From Oscheius onirici (Eukaryota; Nematoda; Chromadorea; Rhabditida; Rhabditidae), in contig OW051470.1 in the NCBI GenBank assembly GCA_932521025.1, positions 5,938,501 to 6,002,500 of the forward strand: a stretch of DNA of 64,000 nucleotides. The letters run 5' to 3'. The notes beneath the pieces are model-generated. The model ran no database searches. It was not told the DNA's origin and was given only the letters and a program-made list of their open reading frames with translations. Position numbers and translations under genes: made by a program. Shown here piece by piece: positions 32,877 to 47,932 of the stretch (position 1 is the first letter of the stretch; the number at the start of each line of letters is the position of its first letter).

Positions 32877-34047
32877 CTGAAAAAAAAACTGACGACGATT
32901 TTCAAATTTGTCGGTACCCTAACATCTGCCCTGTTTGTATAATACAGTTGTATCAATCAAGAATTCCATCAGGAAGGCGAACTGAAAAGGAGAGGAGTCT
33001 AATACAGTTTTGCTTCTGATTGTGAGATATTGAAGCCCAAGCAACTACTCCCCACACACGTTTCAGACCAGATCGTCCGCCGCTGTCCAGTAGTCTCGAA
33101 ACAGTACCCTCTCATTAGCTTCTCGACAGCTACTGCAGTGGTCAAAAGACTAGCTGATCTTTCTCTCGGACCTGTCGGTTCTTTGTTTCAAAGCGTTCTC
33201 GCGGACAATCCAAATTGAGCCTAAATTTTTGAGATGTCATGTGATACAGACCCAAACACGGGAGACTCGGAGCACTTGACCAGATTTCAGAGACTTGCGC
33301 AAGACGGCGACATTTTGATTCTGCGGCCTGTGCGAGCAAAGAAGAATCCGCTGTTGCCGTGTCGGGCACAAACATGGCCATATCCACGGTCAGCAGCCCC
33401 AGGGCACTTGGTCGTGACCACTGATAAGAGGTCGCCGCAAAAAGCGACGAACCCGATACTCGATGTTAACATGCCTCAAGACATATCGCACACACAAAGG
33501 CCAAATATATTCTTTCGGATCTCTGAATCTTTTTCTTCTTCCGTCCCGAAATGTTCTGACAATCATCAAAGTTAAAACTTTCTACAAGAGCATAGAGTGA
33601 CCTCATCATATCAGTTTGTATAGCTGAAAAAGAGCTTCGGCAAGTTACCGGGTAACAGGCGAGTATTGCACCTCGTTGCTAGCCGTTCCGCTGAGGGAAC
33701 CGCGAGGGACGACAAACAGTCGGTCACGCACCGACCGACGCCGCGACTTATCACCGTGCTCATCACGCCAAGACAGCCTATTTCGAGGGAGTCCGGACTC
33801 GATTTGGAAACCGACCACTTGACTCCTGAGAACAGGATCAGCAGCTCGGTCCGAAAAGACCCCGGCTGTATGATTTCTCTGAAAAACTCTTTTCCAGAAC
33901 ACTCTAGAAGACTTATCATGTTCTAGCTTTGTCACTGCCGAGCTACTCCTTGCTCAAAAACTGAGAAAAGCAAGCGGCATGGGTTTCACGCTTGTTCGAT
34001 TTGAAGCTTTTTAATCATTCTAACATCGATCATCGATAATCACATCG
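32877..34047. other. Intergenic, no convincing gene
   Basis: Open frames exist on both strands, e.g. plus 33234-33575 and 33666-33926, but show no domain, signal peptide or consistent splice chain. May hold 5' exons of the fragment at 32491-32876. Confidence 0.35.
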
Positions 34048-34469
34048 ATGTCTGGAAGAACGACTCCCGTTTCCCGTGGAACAAAACACGTCCCACGTCT
34101 TCTAAAGAACGACACTACTAGGTCTCTTTCGCCGAATATTTTCAATTTCAGTATTTCAGGGCCAAACTGAACGAAGCTATGATCGTAGAAGACAGTCACT
34201 TGGCACCAAGAACAGAGGACAGTGGAGTCAGCGAAAAGATGTTCGCTCAAATGCGGATTAATGTCGAGTTGAAGAAAGAGCAGGAAGATCTGAGGAGGAG
34301 GAACATTGAACTCTTGATCAAACTGGCTAAACTAGAAGAGGAAACCCGGAAATTAAGAATAAGGCTCGAGGTACAAGAGGAAAAAGAAGTTATTGGACAG
34401 AAGATCTATGACAAATTGACGGACGATCTGCTCAAAAAACTGTCGAAACAGAATACAAGCCAGGAGTAG
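34048..34469 (+). CDS. Small coiled-coil protein, paralogue of the gene at 58370
   Basis: Two exons. Exon 1 encodes MSGRTTPVSRGTKHVPRLLK; exon 2, after TATTTCAG near 34159, begins AKLNEAMIVEDSHLAPR. The rest is charged and helical with heptad character: LRRRNIELLIKLAKLEEETR, KLRIRLEVQEEKEVIGQKIY, DKLTDDLLKKLSKQNTSQE, then TAG. It shares LNEAMI, KLR.(R/Q)LE(V/L)(Q/R)EEKE and IYDKL/TYDRI with the gene at 58370-58937, with the exon boundary at the equivalent place. No known domain recognised. About 125 residues, no signal peptide, so probably cytoplasmic. Converges on the zinc-finger gene. Confidence 0.65.
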
Positions 34470-34590
34470 AAGTATCCTTTGTGATAAAATGCGGCACAAA
34501 TAAATATTCCCCGATCTGGAGTTCTAAATTGAAATGAGATTCATTTTGGCAACGAGAACATCAAATACAACAAAGCATACAATTTCCGCA

Positions 34591-35664
34591 CTATAAGCCA
34601 AGACATACTTTTCTACTTGCTGCAATACGTGGCGTCCTATCTCCTGGTGCAACAGCTTTCCTTTTTCGAGGTTTCGGATCTGAATCACATTTGTTCGTGT
34701 GAAAAACGAGTCAAACAATCCGTTTTAAATTGATCGCAAGTCTCTGTGTATCTGAAGCTGATAGAGGATAAAGCAGAGGGATCTGAGCGCAGAATGTTTT
34801 TAACAAGTCTTGACAGGAAAAGTAAGGTTTTACTTTTACGACTGGTAGTTTCTTGGCTAGAACAGAGTGGCAAGGGAATAATGAAAAGGGGAACTTTGAC
34901 CCGACAGGTAGATAAAGACGGCGAATCTCTAACTTTAGCCCGGGAACTTGTAAGTATAAAACGAACCCGCTTTCTTCGGCATAACATCTTCTTCCTGAGG
35001 ACCAACTCCACCGGCAATAACATTCAAGGCTTCCGCTGAAAATAAGATCTGGTGATTAGAAGACAAAAAAGCTTACCAAGTGTTTTGGGTGGCTCGTCAT
35101 GTGTTTTCCGACGCTGAAAAGGACAATATTAGCGGAAAAAGAAAAACGTTCGTACCGGTCGTTTGTTAATCGGAGGAACAGTCAAGTCCATGTGATCAGT
35201 CTCGTTCGTATAACTTTTTATTACGATGTCCTCATTGTCATAAAGCTGAGAGCTCGAACCTGAAACGAGTTTGTTACAGCAGAAAAAGAGATACCTGGAT
35301 GTTCGGTTTCTATGTGCTTCTTCATCTTGTCTCGTTTAGAAAAGGTATAGCAGTAAGGACAGGGGACGTGTGAGCTGTCGTCAAACTAAATGTCATTTGT
35401 GAAAGATTAATAAAAAAAGACTAACCATTCCACAATGAGTCTGGAGATGTCGCGGAAAATCCACTTTCCTGTCAATTCTCAGCCTTGTGCAGCAGAGGAC
35501 ACACAGCTTGGTACGAAAAACACGGGCATTCTTCGGATTTGCAGACTTATCCTGAAAGGAAAGTTTCCGAGAAACTGAAATAAAGTTACATTTTCGTCTT
35601 TCATCACTTTCGGTCGTGCATGTCCAGTCACCCCTACAACCTCGAACCAACTCGATGGTAACAT
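34591..35664 (-). CDS. C2H2-type zinc-finger protein
   Basis: Probable nucleic-acid-binding protein. Met at 35664 (MLPSSWFEVVGVTGHARP); after a short intron the next exon begins DKSANPKNARVFRTK. Two finger-like units follow: CVLCCTRLRIDRKV...HLQTH and CPYCYTFSKRDKMKKHIETE followed by His. Then comes an acidic stretch (SSSQLYDNEDIVIKSYTN), PPINKRP, and ALNVIAGGVGPQEEDVMPKK. The C-terminus depends on splicing. If the last intron (donor about 34974) is used, a basic tail ADPKPRKRKAVAPGDRTP ends at 34591; if not, the protein stops at 34935. Starts 168 bases downstream of the polyubiquitin stop on the same strand, as in nematode operons. No clear orthologue. Confidence 0.65.
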
Positions 35665-35831
35665 CGGTGAAAAAATTAGTTGTATAGTGTAGACTGGCAA
35701 TAGTTGCTCAAGATAGCGAACGGCGATGAACAGTCAAATACATAAAAATTTTCAATGAAACATTTACTCAGTAGACAGAGGCTTTACAGCGGATGGCGAA
35801 TAAAACATATATGATGAAAACAGCCTAAGTA

Positions 35832-38226
<2,395 letters not shown>

Positions 38227-39996
38227 ATGTTCTTCAACGCCAACCGATTCCATATTCTGGTCACTATCGGGTGGCAATTCTCCATCTTCAATGCGTGTCT
38301 TATCCTCTTCCCGATTTACTCGAATTATATTCCGGAATGGAAGTGCGGTAGGTGGCTCTTCTCGTCTTTATGAATCCTTTGACAGATGCTGGTCCTCCAA
38401 CAAGAAGTTGCGAGGTTTATAACACGTGCAATGGAACGATTAGTTTTCTGGAAACATCATTCTATTCAGCTGCTTTAGAGTACCTAAAGAATATGTACTG
38501 TTCAACCTTGTTCAGATTCGACTGGATCTGTGGCTCGTCTTCTTTTTACCGTTCTCTCCAGTCTCAAATGCAGTTTTTCGGAATGTTATTCGGTAGGGAA
38601 GAGTAAGCATCAAAATCATTTCGTCAGCAACACTAATTGTGGGAATTTTCACTGATCTCGTTGGTCGAAAGCCTGTGGCCATCGCTCTTTTGACTACTGG
38701 TATCGCAACTCAACTAGTCTCTGGTAACACTCGAATCGGCATCGAACCCTCTTCCAGCTTTTGTAAGTTCTTGGCAATTGTTCATGGCTACACGATTTGT
38801 CATCGGATTCGTGGCTGGAGGAGTTCTAATTGCCATTCATACCCTGGTCATGGAACTCCTTCTTCCTACTCAGAGAATGCCAGTCAGAGCTTTTGCCAAT
38901 TGGGTAATCTACTGATCTTTTCTAAACGGTTGCTCAGGGAACTGCCAGACTGTTTCTCACGCTCATATGTTGGTACACCGGATCTTGGAGAAAAGCCAGT
39001 GTCTACTGTTCCATTGTCTCGTTTCCAGCTCTACTTCTCATTACCTTTGTCTTCCCAGAAAGTCCCACCTGGTTGCATAGCAAAGTTCGTTCGAATTTCA
39101 AATTTCCAAGTGAAAGAGTCAGAATTCGAATGGTCGTCTGAAGCAAGTGGAAAGGCACATTGCCCGAGTGTCCGGTCAGTCCTATCAGCCAGTTCCATTC
39201 AAAACTGCTCTTCCTAACAAGGTAACTCGAAAAAGACTCACTGTTTTAAAATCTGTAGTCATTTCTTGAACTCATTCGCTCCCCTGGTCTCATCCGACGT
39301 CTTTTCGTCTTTTGGGTCATGTGGTTCGTCGGTTCTTTGAGCGTCTACGCGACAGATCTCAACTCGAACACAATCAGTGGCGATTTCTTCTTCAACCAAA
39401 TCTGTATCTGTGTAGTCCTCATTGCTTCCAAGTTCATACTTGTCACAGTCGACACATTTGTTCCAAACTTTTCGAGGAGAAAACTCCATCAAGGTGCGCA
39501 GTTTATGGTCTGTTGTGCATACGTCTCATTGACCTTCACGTCCATTTACAAATACAAGGTGCAAGATGACTAGAACACATCATCTTAGTATTTTAGGGAG
39601 TCGGTATTTTGTTGGCAAATATCATCGGAACGGTGTTTATCGAATGCACTTGGGATGCCTGTTATCTCTCGGTAGTCGAGACGATGGAAACAAATTTCCG
39701 AGCTAGTGCAACAGGCTCTTGTGCGCTCATTGCTAGAATCGGTGGAATTCTGGCTCCGATAGTTCGTGTTTTCCCTTTAATTAGAAAGGATGTTTCAGTT
39801 GGCACATACAAGCACTCTGTGGCCTCCGGCTGTCTATCTGACTGTCAGTCTCATTGGTTTAGCAAATCTTCTAGTGTCGTTTTTGTTTCTGGTCAGCTGA
39901 TTTCTGAACAATTAAATTCGCGTTTAGAAAGACAGCAAAGATGTGAATTTGGACGAGGTTCGACTTGACGATGAGAAGAAAACACTTGATGCGTAA
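38227..39996 (+). CDS. SLC22-like organic ion transporter (major facilitator superfamily)
   Basis: Membrane transporter. From MFFNANRFHILVTIGWQFSI (TM1), through a large glycosylatable extracellular loop (SCEVYNTCNGTISFLE), to EFDWICGSS, which matches the SLC22 EFdLVC region. Next, GIFTDLVGRKPVAIALLTTG holds the MFS loop 2-3 signature (D..GRKP). RFVIGFVAGGVLIAIHTLVM is TM4, and PESPTWLHSK matches the SLC22 PESPRWL motif after TM6. C-terminal TMs include IRRLFVFWVMWFVGSLSVY and VCCAYVSLTFTSIYKYK. It ends DEVRLDDEKKTLDA, TAA at 39996. The start is uncertain: Met 38227 follows an acceptor and gives a short N-terminus; 5' exons may exist. Substrate cannot be told. Converges with the kinase gene, 57 bases apart. 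Confidence 0.8.
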
Positions 39997-40053
39997 TATC
40001 ATTTGCTTTATAAAAGATAGAAATACGCGTAAATCTCTGTGTGATATGTTTGG

Positions 40054-41085
40054 CTAAACGAGGCGGAGAGCTCGGAAGATGAAGAAACTGACGGTCCCGA
40101 CGATCAAGGCGATTCCGACTCGAAAGGCTAATGGCGTCCAGCTCGTTTTCAACTTGGCAGCCAGCTCATCCACCTGCAATCCCAAGTTTACGACTTTCAC
40201 AATATTAGCAAGATGTAAAGCAAAATGTTTGGACGCATTATCTAAAACTGGCAGACTGGTACTAATAAACTGTTTCCGTTCGAATATAATGATCAAAAAA
40301 CTGAAAATGAACCTGCTTCTTTAGATCTTCTAGAGATCCGTTGTTATCGATGAGAATTGTGGCCCGTTTCATCTTTTCTTCAATCGACATTTGAGAATTG
40401 ATCCGTGACAAGGCATCTTCTTCCGAAAAACCGTCTCGAGCCTTTAGTCGTTCCAATTCCTTGTCACCGTCACTAAAAAGGTTTCTAACAAAGAGGGTTT
40501 CTAAGCTAACCAGTAAACAACAATCACGGTGCTAATGACTTTGTCGTATCCTACCTCGTAGAGCAGTGGAGTGTCGAAAATGACGTATTGCGAACCTGTA
40601 TTAAAATATTTAGTGACAGGCTATGAAAAAGTGAGTCCACCTGTGAGAAGGTACCAGAGAAACTGTTTTATCATGATCCAGCGAATCTCCGGGTGAGTTA
40701 TAGCGTTGATACGTTTTCTTCTCTGTGAAAAATTTCCAAATGATTAAAAAGGGGAAAAAATACTTCTGCATTGTTGAAAATTAGCTTTCCTAGTTTTTCC
40801 CGAATAAGAACACCGCCATTCTCGTCGTCGAAGTAATCAGCTCCGACCTCAGCCCGTAGTTGGCTATAGGCAGCTCCTCCTGGCTGTACAACTGAAAAAT
40901 AGAAAATAAAAACGAAAGAAAAGCTCAGTCTTCTTTGATCAGGAGAAAAACATATTTAGACGAATACAATGAGTACCTTGCCTAGCAACAATGTCGGCAT
41001 CAATTATGGGAAACCCGTGAGCTTTGAGCTGGTTCGAAACTGTGGATTTTCCGGTTGCAATTCCACCTGTCAAGCCAACAATCAT
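40054..41085 (-). CDS. Dephospho-CoA kinase with a C-terminal membrane segment
   Basis: Last enzyme of coenzyme A synthesis (ATP + dephospho-CoA to CoA). Starts [20 protein letters not shown] with the P-loop GGIATGKST, then [12 protein letters not shown] (conserved DAD), [68 protein letters not shown] (conserved), and [20 protein letters not shown] with MSIEEK. The C-terminus carries a hydrophobic helix ([20 protein letters not shown]) ending LRLV, TAG; this could anchor the enzyme to a membrane. Monofunctional: no phosphopantetheine adenylyltransferase domain precedes it. The ATG follows a CTTTTTAG acceptor. About 716 bases downstream of the ZFP-1 stop on the same strand. Confidence 0.92.
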
Positions 41086-41800
41086 TCTAAAAAGTATATC
41101 GAAATTTGCGCCAATAACGTTCAAAAAATAAAAGAGCGGGTGTTCAAACACTGAAATTCCCAGAATGTTTGTCGGTATCCGAATGATTTCGAGATAAAAC
41201 TGTCGATAAACAGAAAAACAAAACGAAAATGTAGTAATAATATTTTATGTGATCAACAACAAGAATATGAAGGCATCAGCTCCAGTACAACTGGCACAAA
41301 GTTAGGGGTTTAGGGATGATGGGAACTGGTGTCCAACAGTAATAAAATATCTGTGTATAATCACATTGGAACCTCTTTAAAAGGAGGAGCTACTTACAGC
41401 AACTATAAGCTAGGTGACCTCAATAGTACAAACACCGAATTGTGGATGGAGAGGGGCAAACGAGTCAAGAACCACCCACAAGATTTGAAGGGGGAAATGC
41501 AGAAAAGAGGGGGAGTATCAGAAAAGGTTTGAAAAGGGGAATAAGGCAGTAAGAAGGAGAGAAAAGAGAAGAGCCATCCCCACCCGAGGAGAGAAAAGGC
41601 ACACAGACGACTGGGAAGGAGGTAGTAGTCAATTTTCGAGGTTTTGCACTTACAGGAAAAGAAAAAGGGAAAATGTTTGACTTTTGTTGGAAACACCCGA
41701 ATAATAATAGAGAAAACCTCGTCACCGGCCACTTCCCGGAGGAGTATGGCTCATCCAAAAAGAGGAGAGCTGAGGTAAGAGTACAAAAAAAGAAGAGAGA

Positions 41801-44800
41801 CTACTTGGAAATTGTGCCATTCTGTCCACTGGGTCCATTGATAGGAGGAATCAGTCCACCGAGTCCGGTAAAAAGATTGTTTGTTCCTGTGCCCGGTGGG
41901 AAGACTCCATTGCGAGCAGCTGCACCAATCTGTTGGATCAGAAGCTGTTGAACTATCGCATCCTAAAAAGACTTTAACTGCTAACAAGACAATAGCTTAC
42001 CATAGGTGGCATCATTCCGCCTCGAGCATTCTGCATGCTAAAGTTGTGATTTGCCGCCAACGGCGCCAAGACTCCCATAGAGGCAGCTAGACGTTCGGGA
42101 CTGATGTTGGTCAAGTCTTGAGATGTTGGTGGAAGGGAGGAGAGACTTGTTGGTTGCGATGTTGGTGGTGTGGAAAGTGACGGAACCGAGGACAGAGACG
42201 CTGCTGATACCGATGGTCTGAAAAGAGTTTTGTTGGGTATTAGGAAACGAGATCAGACATTATTGAATGAAAGCTCACCTGGATTGAGGAGTCGCAAAGG
42301 ACACCGGAGGTGGGATATTCGCTTGACTTGGCGGTCTCTGTCCAGTTGCCATCACTCGATTCGTTGCCAGTCCTCTCACTTGACTGAAATCGTCCGAGAT
42401 GGAAGGTACATGAGGAGAATGATGTGGACTAGCCAGCTGAAAAGATGAGACTTCTTCTTAAAAATAGACTTACCCCAAAGTTATGAACGGTAGAATGTCG
42501 AGTAACATGAACATCAGGAATAGCCAACGGAACAGACAACCGCGAATTGAGAGCCAGAAGATGCTCTCTCCGTCTAGTCAATGTTATAAATTGTTCTTCG
42601 AGTCTCGAATTTTCTTGCTTCAATTGATGAAGACAGGTTAACAGCTGAGATACGTCGAATTGCGCCTGATATCATACATATGAGAGAATTAGAAAAGACT
42701 TACATGTCCCATCAACAGTTGTGCTCCTTGGTCCCATTGTCTTTCCAGAAGAGCTTCCATTGAAGCAGGCAAATTACTTTCTCTACTCGTAGAAGGACTA
42801 CTTCCAACGACATGAGAGCTTGCTGGCACCGAAGGAATAGAAGGTTTGACCTCATGTGACTCATGGGACGTAGACGGTTGGACAGTCTGTGTTGCTCTCC
42901 TCTCGGCCTCTAACCTGACAGCGACTCTTTCTCTCTGGATGTCCGAGACCGTGTCCGAGACGATCGGTCCGACGGCGTCCAGTAAAGCCTGGAAATCGGA
43001 GATAGCTTCGGACTGAAATCGAGCTATTGTCAAACAGAACGACAAACCTCACACAAATTGGAAAGCGACACAAAACGTACAGAAGGACGGGACTCATTCT
43101 CTTACTCACCTTCATGTTGTTCTTTTTACTGCTTGGTCGCGGCTTTTTCACTTTCTCAGAGTTTTCCAACTTGATCTCTCTCGGTCGTTTCACTGAAAAA
43201 AAGTTCAATGTTCATGAGCATCATCCGTCACGGACTGTGTCAATCCCAGGTTACTATCAAAACATACCCGCAATCGGTGGTCGAGCGACGGAAGGAGTTG
43301 TCCTGTGAACGTTGTAAGAGCTATCGTCGACATGACCATTCCTGTCGTGAACAGGGATCATGGTCATCGGTTCGGGCAGCCGATTGTGATTCTGACCCAT
43401 GTTCATGAGCGCGTTGAGAGAATTCGAAGAGCTGGCTATTGATCCGTTCATCTGACTCGTGTCAATCTTTTGAATCGGCTGGAAGAGAAGAAAATAGAGT
43501 GGTCAATTGGAATGAGATACCTGAGAAGCAAGAGGAGGCGTCGATTCCAGAGCTACAGAAGAGCGGCTGGAAGTCGTCAATGGAGGACTGAAGTTGTTCA
43601 CGAGATGAGCATCATCCGTCACGGACTGTGTCAATCCCAGAACACTGTTTATCGCCTGCGGTCTAGAATTTCTCACATAGAAAGATGAAAAGCCAGAACA
43701 AACCTTGGAATGGGATCCTCCAGCATGTGTCCGCTATTGTTACTGCTCGGTGGTGTTTCTACTACCGAATCACCCGCCAATCGAGGCAGAGGAATCTTAC
43801 AAGGCGGCACGGATTTGATGGACGGATCAGCAGTCTGAAAAGTTCCAATTGTAATGGAGAAAGAGAAGATGTCAAGAGAGTCTTTCTTCACAATCGATCA
43901 TCCTCCAGAACTAATGAGATTATGACAGCTCTGTCGCACACAGACTCTAATTATCCCTTGGTCGTGGGAAGCGACTTGGAAGATGGCCAAATGGCCAGAG
44001 AGGAACCAGCTTAGGTACAAAAGTAATTTTTGGCAAAATAATTCACGTAGTGAGTCTTTGACCAATTTGGATCAAATTTAGCTGTTTGAGAGAGCCTTAC
44101 AGAAAAGTTATTGAGAAAGATGTCAAAGGATTGTTTAAAAATCTCCAGTGAAAGGGAGCAACGGTCAGTCGATGTTTGGAAAGACATACGTATAAGAAAA
44201 ACGATCCCATATAATAATGGCAGTCGTTGGGCTTCTCGTGATAAGCGAGACGTCGGCGATTGATCGCATGCGCTGTTGGTGAAAAGTCAACAAGGCAAGG
44301 AAGGGACAGCTCACTTACTATCGGGCGTCGCCTTTGATCGATTCGAGACGACTGAAAGAGAATCGATAGGTGTCTGACCTAGACTTCTTGTCTCTCTTCC
44401 AAAAGTTTTTTTTCCTTTTGATAAGGACGAGATAAAATCATTTTTCAAGGACAACACTTTTGGCTGTTCGCCAGCACATACGTAGAACAAATCGGGCAGG
44501 AACCGGTTGGTCAGCCCGTTACTCCTACAAATCAGTCTCGCCAATCGATCTTTTAAAACAGAATTGGGTTTTCGACCATTCCCTTTTGTTTAAAAGAACA
44601 ATTCTTTTACCAGACGCAATAAAATCAACAATCAGTTTGAAGATTCTTAAAAACAGACCATCAAAGGAGGAACAAGGATATTATTAGAAGGTGGTATTAA
44701 CCAAGTCGAAGAGAAAAGGGGATAATCTCCGCGTTGAGATTATGATAATCTGCGCTCGTAAAAAGACGCTCGTATACGGAACGAAAAGGAGAAAAAAAGA

Positions 44801-46078
44801 ATGGTGTGGCGAAGAAGAAAAGGAGTGTGTTAAAAAGAGGGGTGGCGGTAGTGGTTCGCGTATATGAGAATGGCGAGGCCGCTGCTGCTGGCTGCCTCGC
44901 CATCGATCGACCCTTTGCGCGCACAACGACCACCACACACATAGACTCTCCTCCATTCGGCCTACTTGCAACAATAGGGAGTCAACCATCGCAGCTACTG
45001 TAATCAATTACCCCCGTATCTATCGATCTCCTAAACAATCTCGTGTCCCTCCATACAAAGTTTTCAACTTTCTAGAATTAACTTAAAAGTTTAAAACTAA
45101 CTTTATAATGTCTGTTACCAATGTTCCTAGTTTCTCGGTCTGTTAATTAGGACAATCATAAAAAAGGCGGACTACGTGGTCAGAGATCGCGAAACGTAAA
45201 TCGGACCCTCGGGTGCTCTCACGTGTTTTGCAAGAGAAAGACTTACGCCTTTCTTGAGATGATAGTGGCAGAATCCGCAGTACTTGACAGTCTTGCTGAT
45301 GCCAGTCTCCTCACACAACATGCCTCTCTGTTGAGCACAGGTCACGTGGAAAAATCGCTGGAAATCAAACCTTTTGGTCTGTCTAGTTAAAAAATGTACC
45401 TTGCAACTTGATCGATGACATTCCATGCATGCTCCCATCCGTCCCAGCTTCGGATTCTCCTCGTGGCATAGATAGCACATTTTGCTAAACCGTTCGATTG
45501 GAATTTCCGACAGGATGACCGGGTCCATTGTGTGGACGTCGCCAAACCGAGCTTCGGGGATGTAAAGTGCGCATACAACATGTGCCCAGCCTATAACTGT
45601 TGTCTTCAGAAAGATTTACGATTTAACATTGAAAGATTTTCAGATTACAGATAGTCAAAGGAAAAATCAATCGGAGTTGACTTCCAAAAGAAACGAAAAT
45701 AGGGACAGTACAGTACATAGAAAAGAAGTAACTTACCGCCATTCTCGGTCCTTTTGAGGGCTCCGTAACCAAGGGGACAGAGCTCGCAGCGAGGCACTTT
45801 CGATTTTCTGTTCAGACCATTGACACCCGTATGAACATCGTACGAGGTCGACTCGCGACACTTTTCACAGAACCACTCGCCCAGAGGCACTTCCTGAATA
45901 CCATAACAGCCTGAAAAGTTCTTTTTTTTTTCTTTGGATTAGGCTCACCTTGATGGACTGCGACTTCGCATTCTGGACCATCGCAATAAATGAGAGGATT
46001 GTCAGACCAGCCGACCTCGTCCGAACAGACACAACAACCGCCTAACATCTCTTTTGGCTGGAGTTTCTCATCCTTCAT
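41801..46078 (-). CDS. zfp-1: AF10/MLLT10 family PHD-finger chromatin protein (ZFP-1-like)
   Basis: Chromatin reader that in C. elegans and humans partners with DOT1L. N-terminal exons encode PHD1 (GGCCVCSDEVGWSDNPLIYC ... VHQGCYGI), the zinc knuckle and extended PHD2 (WAHVVCALYIPEARFGDVHT; FHVTCAQQRGMLCEETG; YCGFCHYHLKK). After a long intron (about 45246-43835) come Ser/Pro-rich exons, a basic block KRPREIKLENSEKVKKPRPS, the octapeptide-like EALLERQWDQGAQLL, and the leucine zipper LLTCLHQLKQENSRLEEQF with SRLSVPL; these two form the OM-LZ that binds DOT1L in AF10. It ends GPSGQNGTISK, TAG at 41801. Met 46078 gives the short N-terminus usual in the family; an in-frame Met at 46186 is possible. 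Domain order fully matches AF10. Confidence 0.93.
43214..43249. repeat. 36-base exact copy of a zfp-1 exon segment, inside an intron
   Basis: Identical over 36 bases to 43605-43640. It sits in a 75-base intron (about 43193-43267) and takes up about half of it. Confidence 0.9.
43605..43640. repeat. 36-base repeat, coding copy in zfp-1 exon
   Basis: Reads GLTQSVTDDAH in the minus-strand frame that continues LVNNFSPPLTTSSRSS. Partner copy at 43214-43249. Confidence 0.85.
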
Positions 46079-47932
46079 CGTGAAATCTAACAATACCTTT
46101 TGTTTCTTTTTCCAAGATGAACAAACCTTGAAAAAAGTCTGCGTTTTAGAAAAATCGAGAGATATTATGGCGTGTCGATGAAGCATTACTGGGATACGCC
46201 CCCTCCAAGACTGTCGAACAAGGGGAGGCTGGAAAACGGCATGTATTTAGAAGAAAATATTAAGAATCAATGACGGAAAGAGAGCTGATAAGACAGGAAA
46301 CGAGTGTCCGAGAAGGACCGCGCGCGCAACTGACGCCACTGTGACAGGAAAAGGATAACACAAGCCTACAGTAAGATTTCCTCTGTTAATCTCAGTTATT
46401 GGATGCTGTAATAACTCTCTCCGACCTTTGCGAGACTTTTTTGTACGATCGTGCGACGGCCAGTCAGCTGGAGGGCGCAACGCTACGACAAATTGAGCAA
46501 AACTGATGGGAAGATTGACGAAAACGCTTTTGTTTTTCGGGACAAAAGGGTCACGAAGCAGAAATTATGAAAAAAAAGGAATTCGATTCCATATCTTTGA
46601 GAATATCTCCCATCCAATTAATGTGTAGAATAGGAAGTGCGAGTCAGACAGAAGAGAGAATGAAGAAAATCCAAAGAAACCCGAAAAAGATACTTTGGTT
46701 CAAAAATATAAGTGATAGAGGGAAAATAGGGTGTGTTATCTGTAGAAAATATCTGGTTGAGAATCGATTGGGGAGAGAGACGCAGCTGTAGGAGAGTGGC
46801 GAATCTGCTTGACCTCAATCTGTCGCGACAATCAATAGCTTTGACTCGGACCTTTTCTAAGGAAATAAGGAAAGTAAAGTCAGTTGAAAAAGAGGAGAGT
46901 TGAGGCCAAGTGTGTGGTCAGGCACAAAATTGTTTGTCGGTCCGACCCAGAGAGTGAGGGCGAATCGATAGTCGAGACTCTCTGACTCTCCCTATTGAAG
47001 GAGTGGAGATCGATCGGACGCGTCGGTCTCGTGTGTGTTGGGGCCACATATCGGCGGCGAGGGGCAACTCGGCCCGATAAATTGGACGGCCGTCTACTTA
47101 GCGCTCGACGGGACTCGCTCTCGGGGAGAAGGACGACTTCTCTACCGTAGTTATCTCCTAATTTCTTATTTTCCCTTTTTCTGGGCATCGATTTTGTGTT
47201 GAGTGTTTGGTGGTCCTATCTTTTGGAAGCAGGCGAATATTGATAGGAAGTTCTGGGTAAATCTATTTGTTCCGACAAAGGTACTGATGGAGTACCATAT
47301 TTCACACTAGTTAGATGTTCAACTATTATAGAAAGACTCGTGTATCTTTTGCACCTCTTTTAGTTTGTCGAGTTTATATTTTGTAAAAGTAGAGACTTTG
47401 GAATCAATTCTTTTCTAATAAAAAGTTTTTCGTACGGTCTTTGTTTACAGCTGTAGTCCGGTCGCACCCAGAAGATCGATCGATAGGTTAGGGGCTTTGT
47501 TTTGATATGGGGACGGATGGAGGTGTGTACCCGTGACGGGTGCCTACAGTAGGAGAGAATTGATCTATTTACCCGACGGCTATACAATCCCCAAAGAGAA
47601 GGTTCCTTTGTGCCCCTCAGATCCCGATTACCTAAAGATTTGGCAAACATCCGACTCCACATTGGTCACGAGAAAATGAACTGAAGTAGAATCAATGAGA
47701 AAGAGAGGGAACAGGTTGAACCGTGTTCGAGACAGGCAAACAACTGACATGAATCGATGAGGAAGAACCTAAAGGATATCTTGTTTTCGGTGTTAGAGAT
47801 TGAATGGTTGCGCCAGCAAGAGCGGATTTCCTTTCGCTGATAGCTTAATCTATTTGTCAGATGCACATCGGGAAAAGATTGCTGAGATTTTGCTTTATAT
47901 ACAGTTCAGGTATAAAAATGGGATAAGTTACG
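46079..47932. other. Upstream of zfp-1; no gene recognised
   Basis: About 1.85 kb. Open frames on both strands have no domain or splice support. Purine-rich stretch 46560-46760. Probably zfp-1 promoter and the 3' UTR of the next minus-strand gene. Confidence 0.4.

Noticed and set aside
33234-33926. Plus-strand frames of 113 and 86 codons
   Set aside because: No domain, no leader, no splice continuity, composition like random sequence.
43214-43640. Repeats considered as CRISPR
   Set aside because: Only two copies, in a eukaryotic gene, with no spacer array; no CRISPR arrays in the window.
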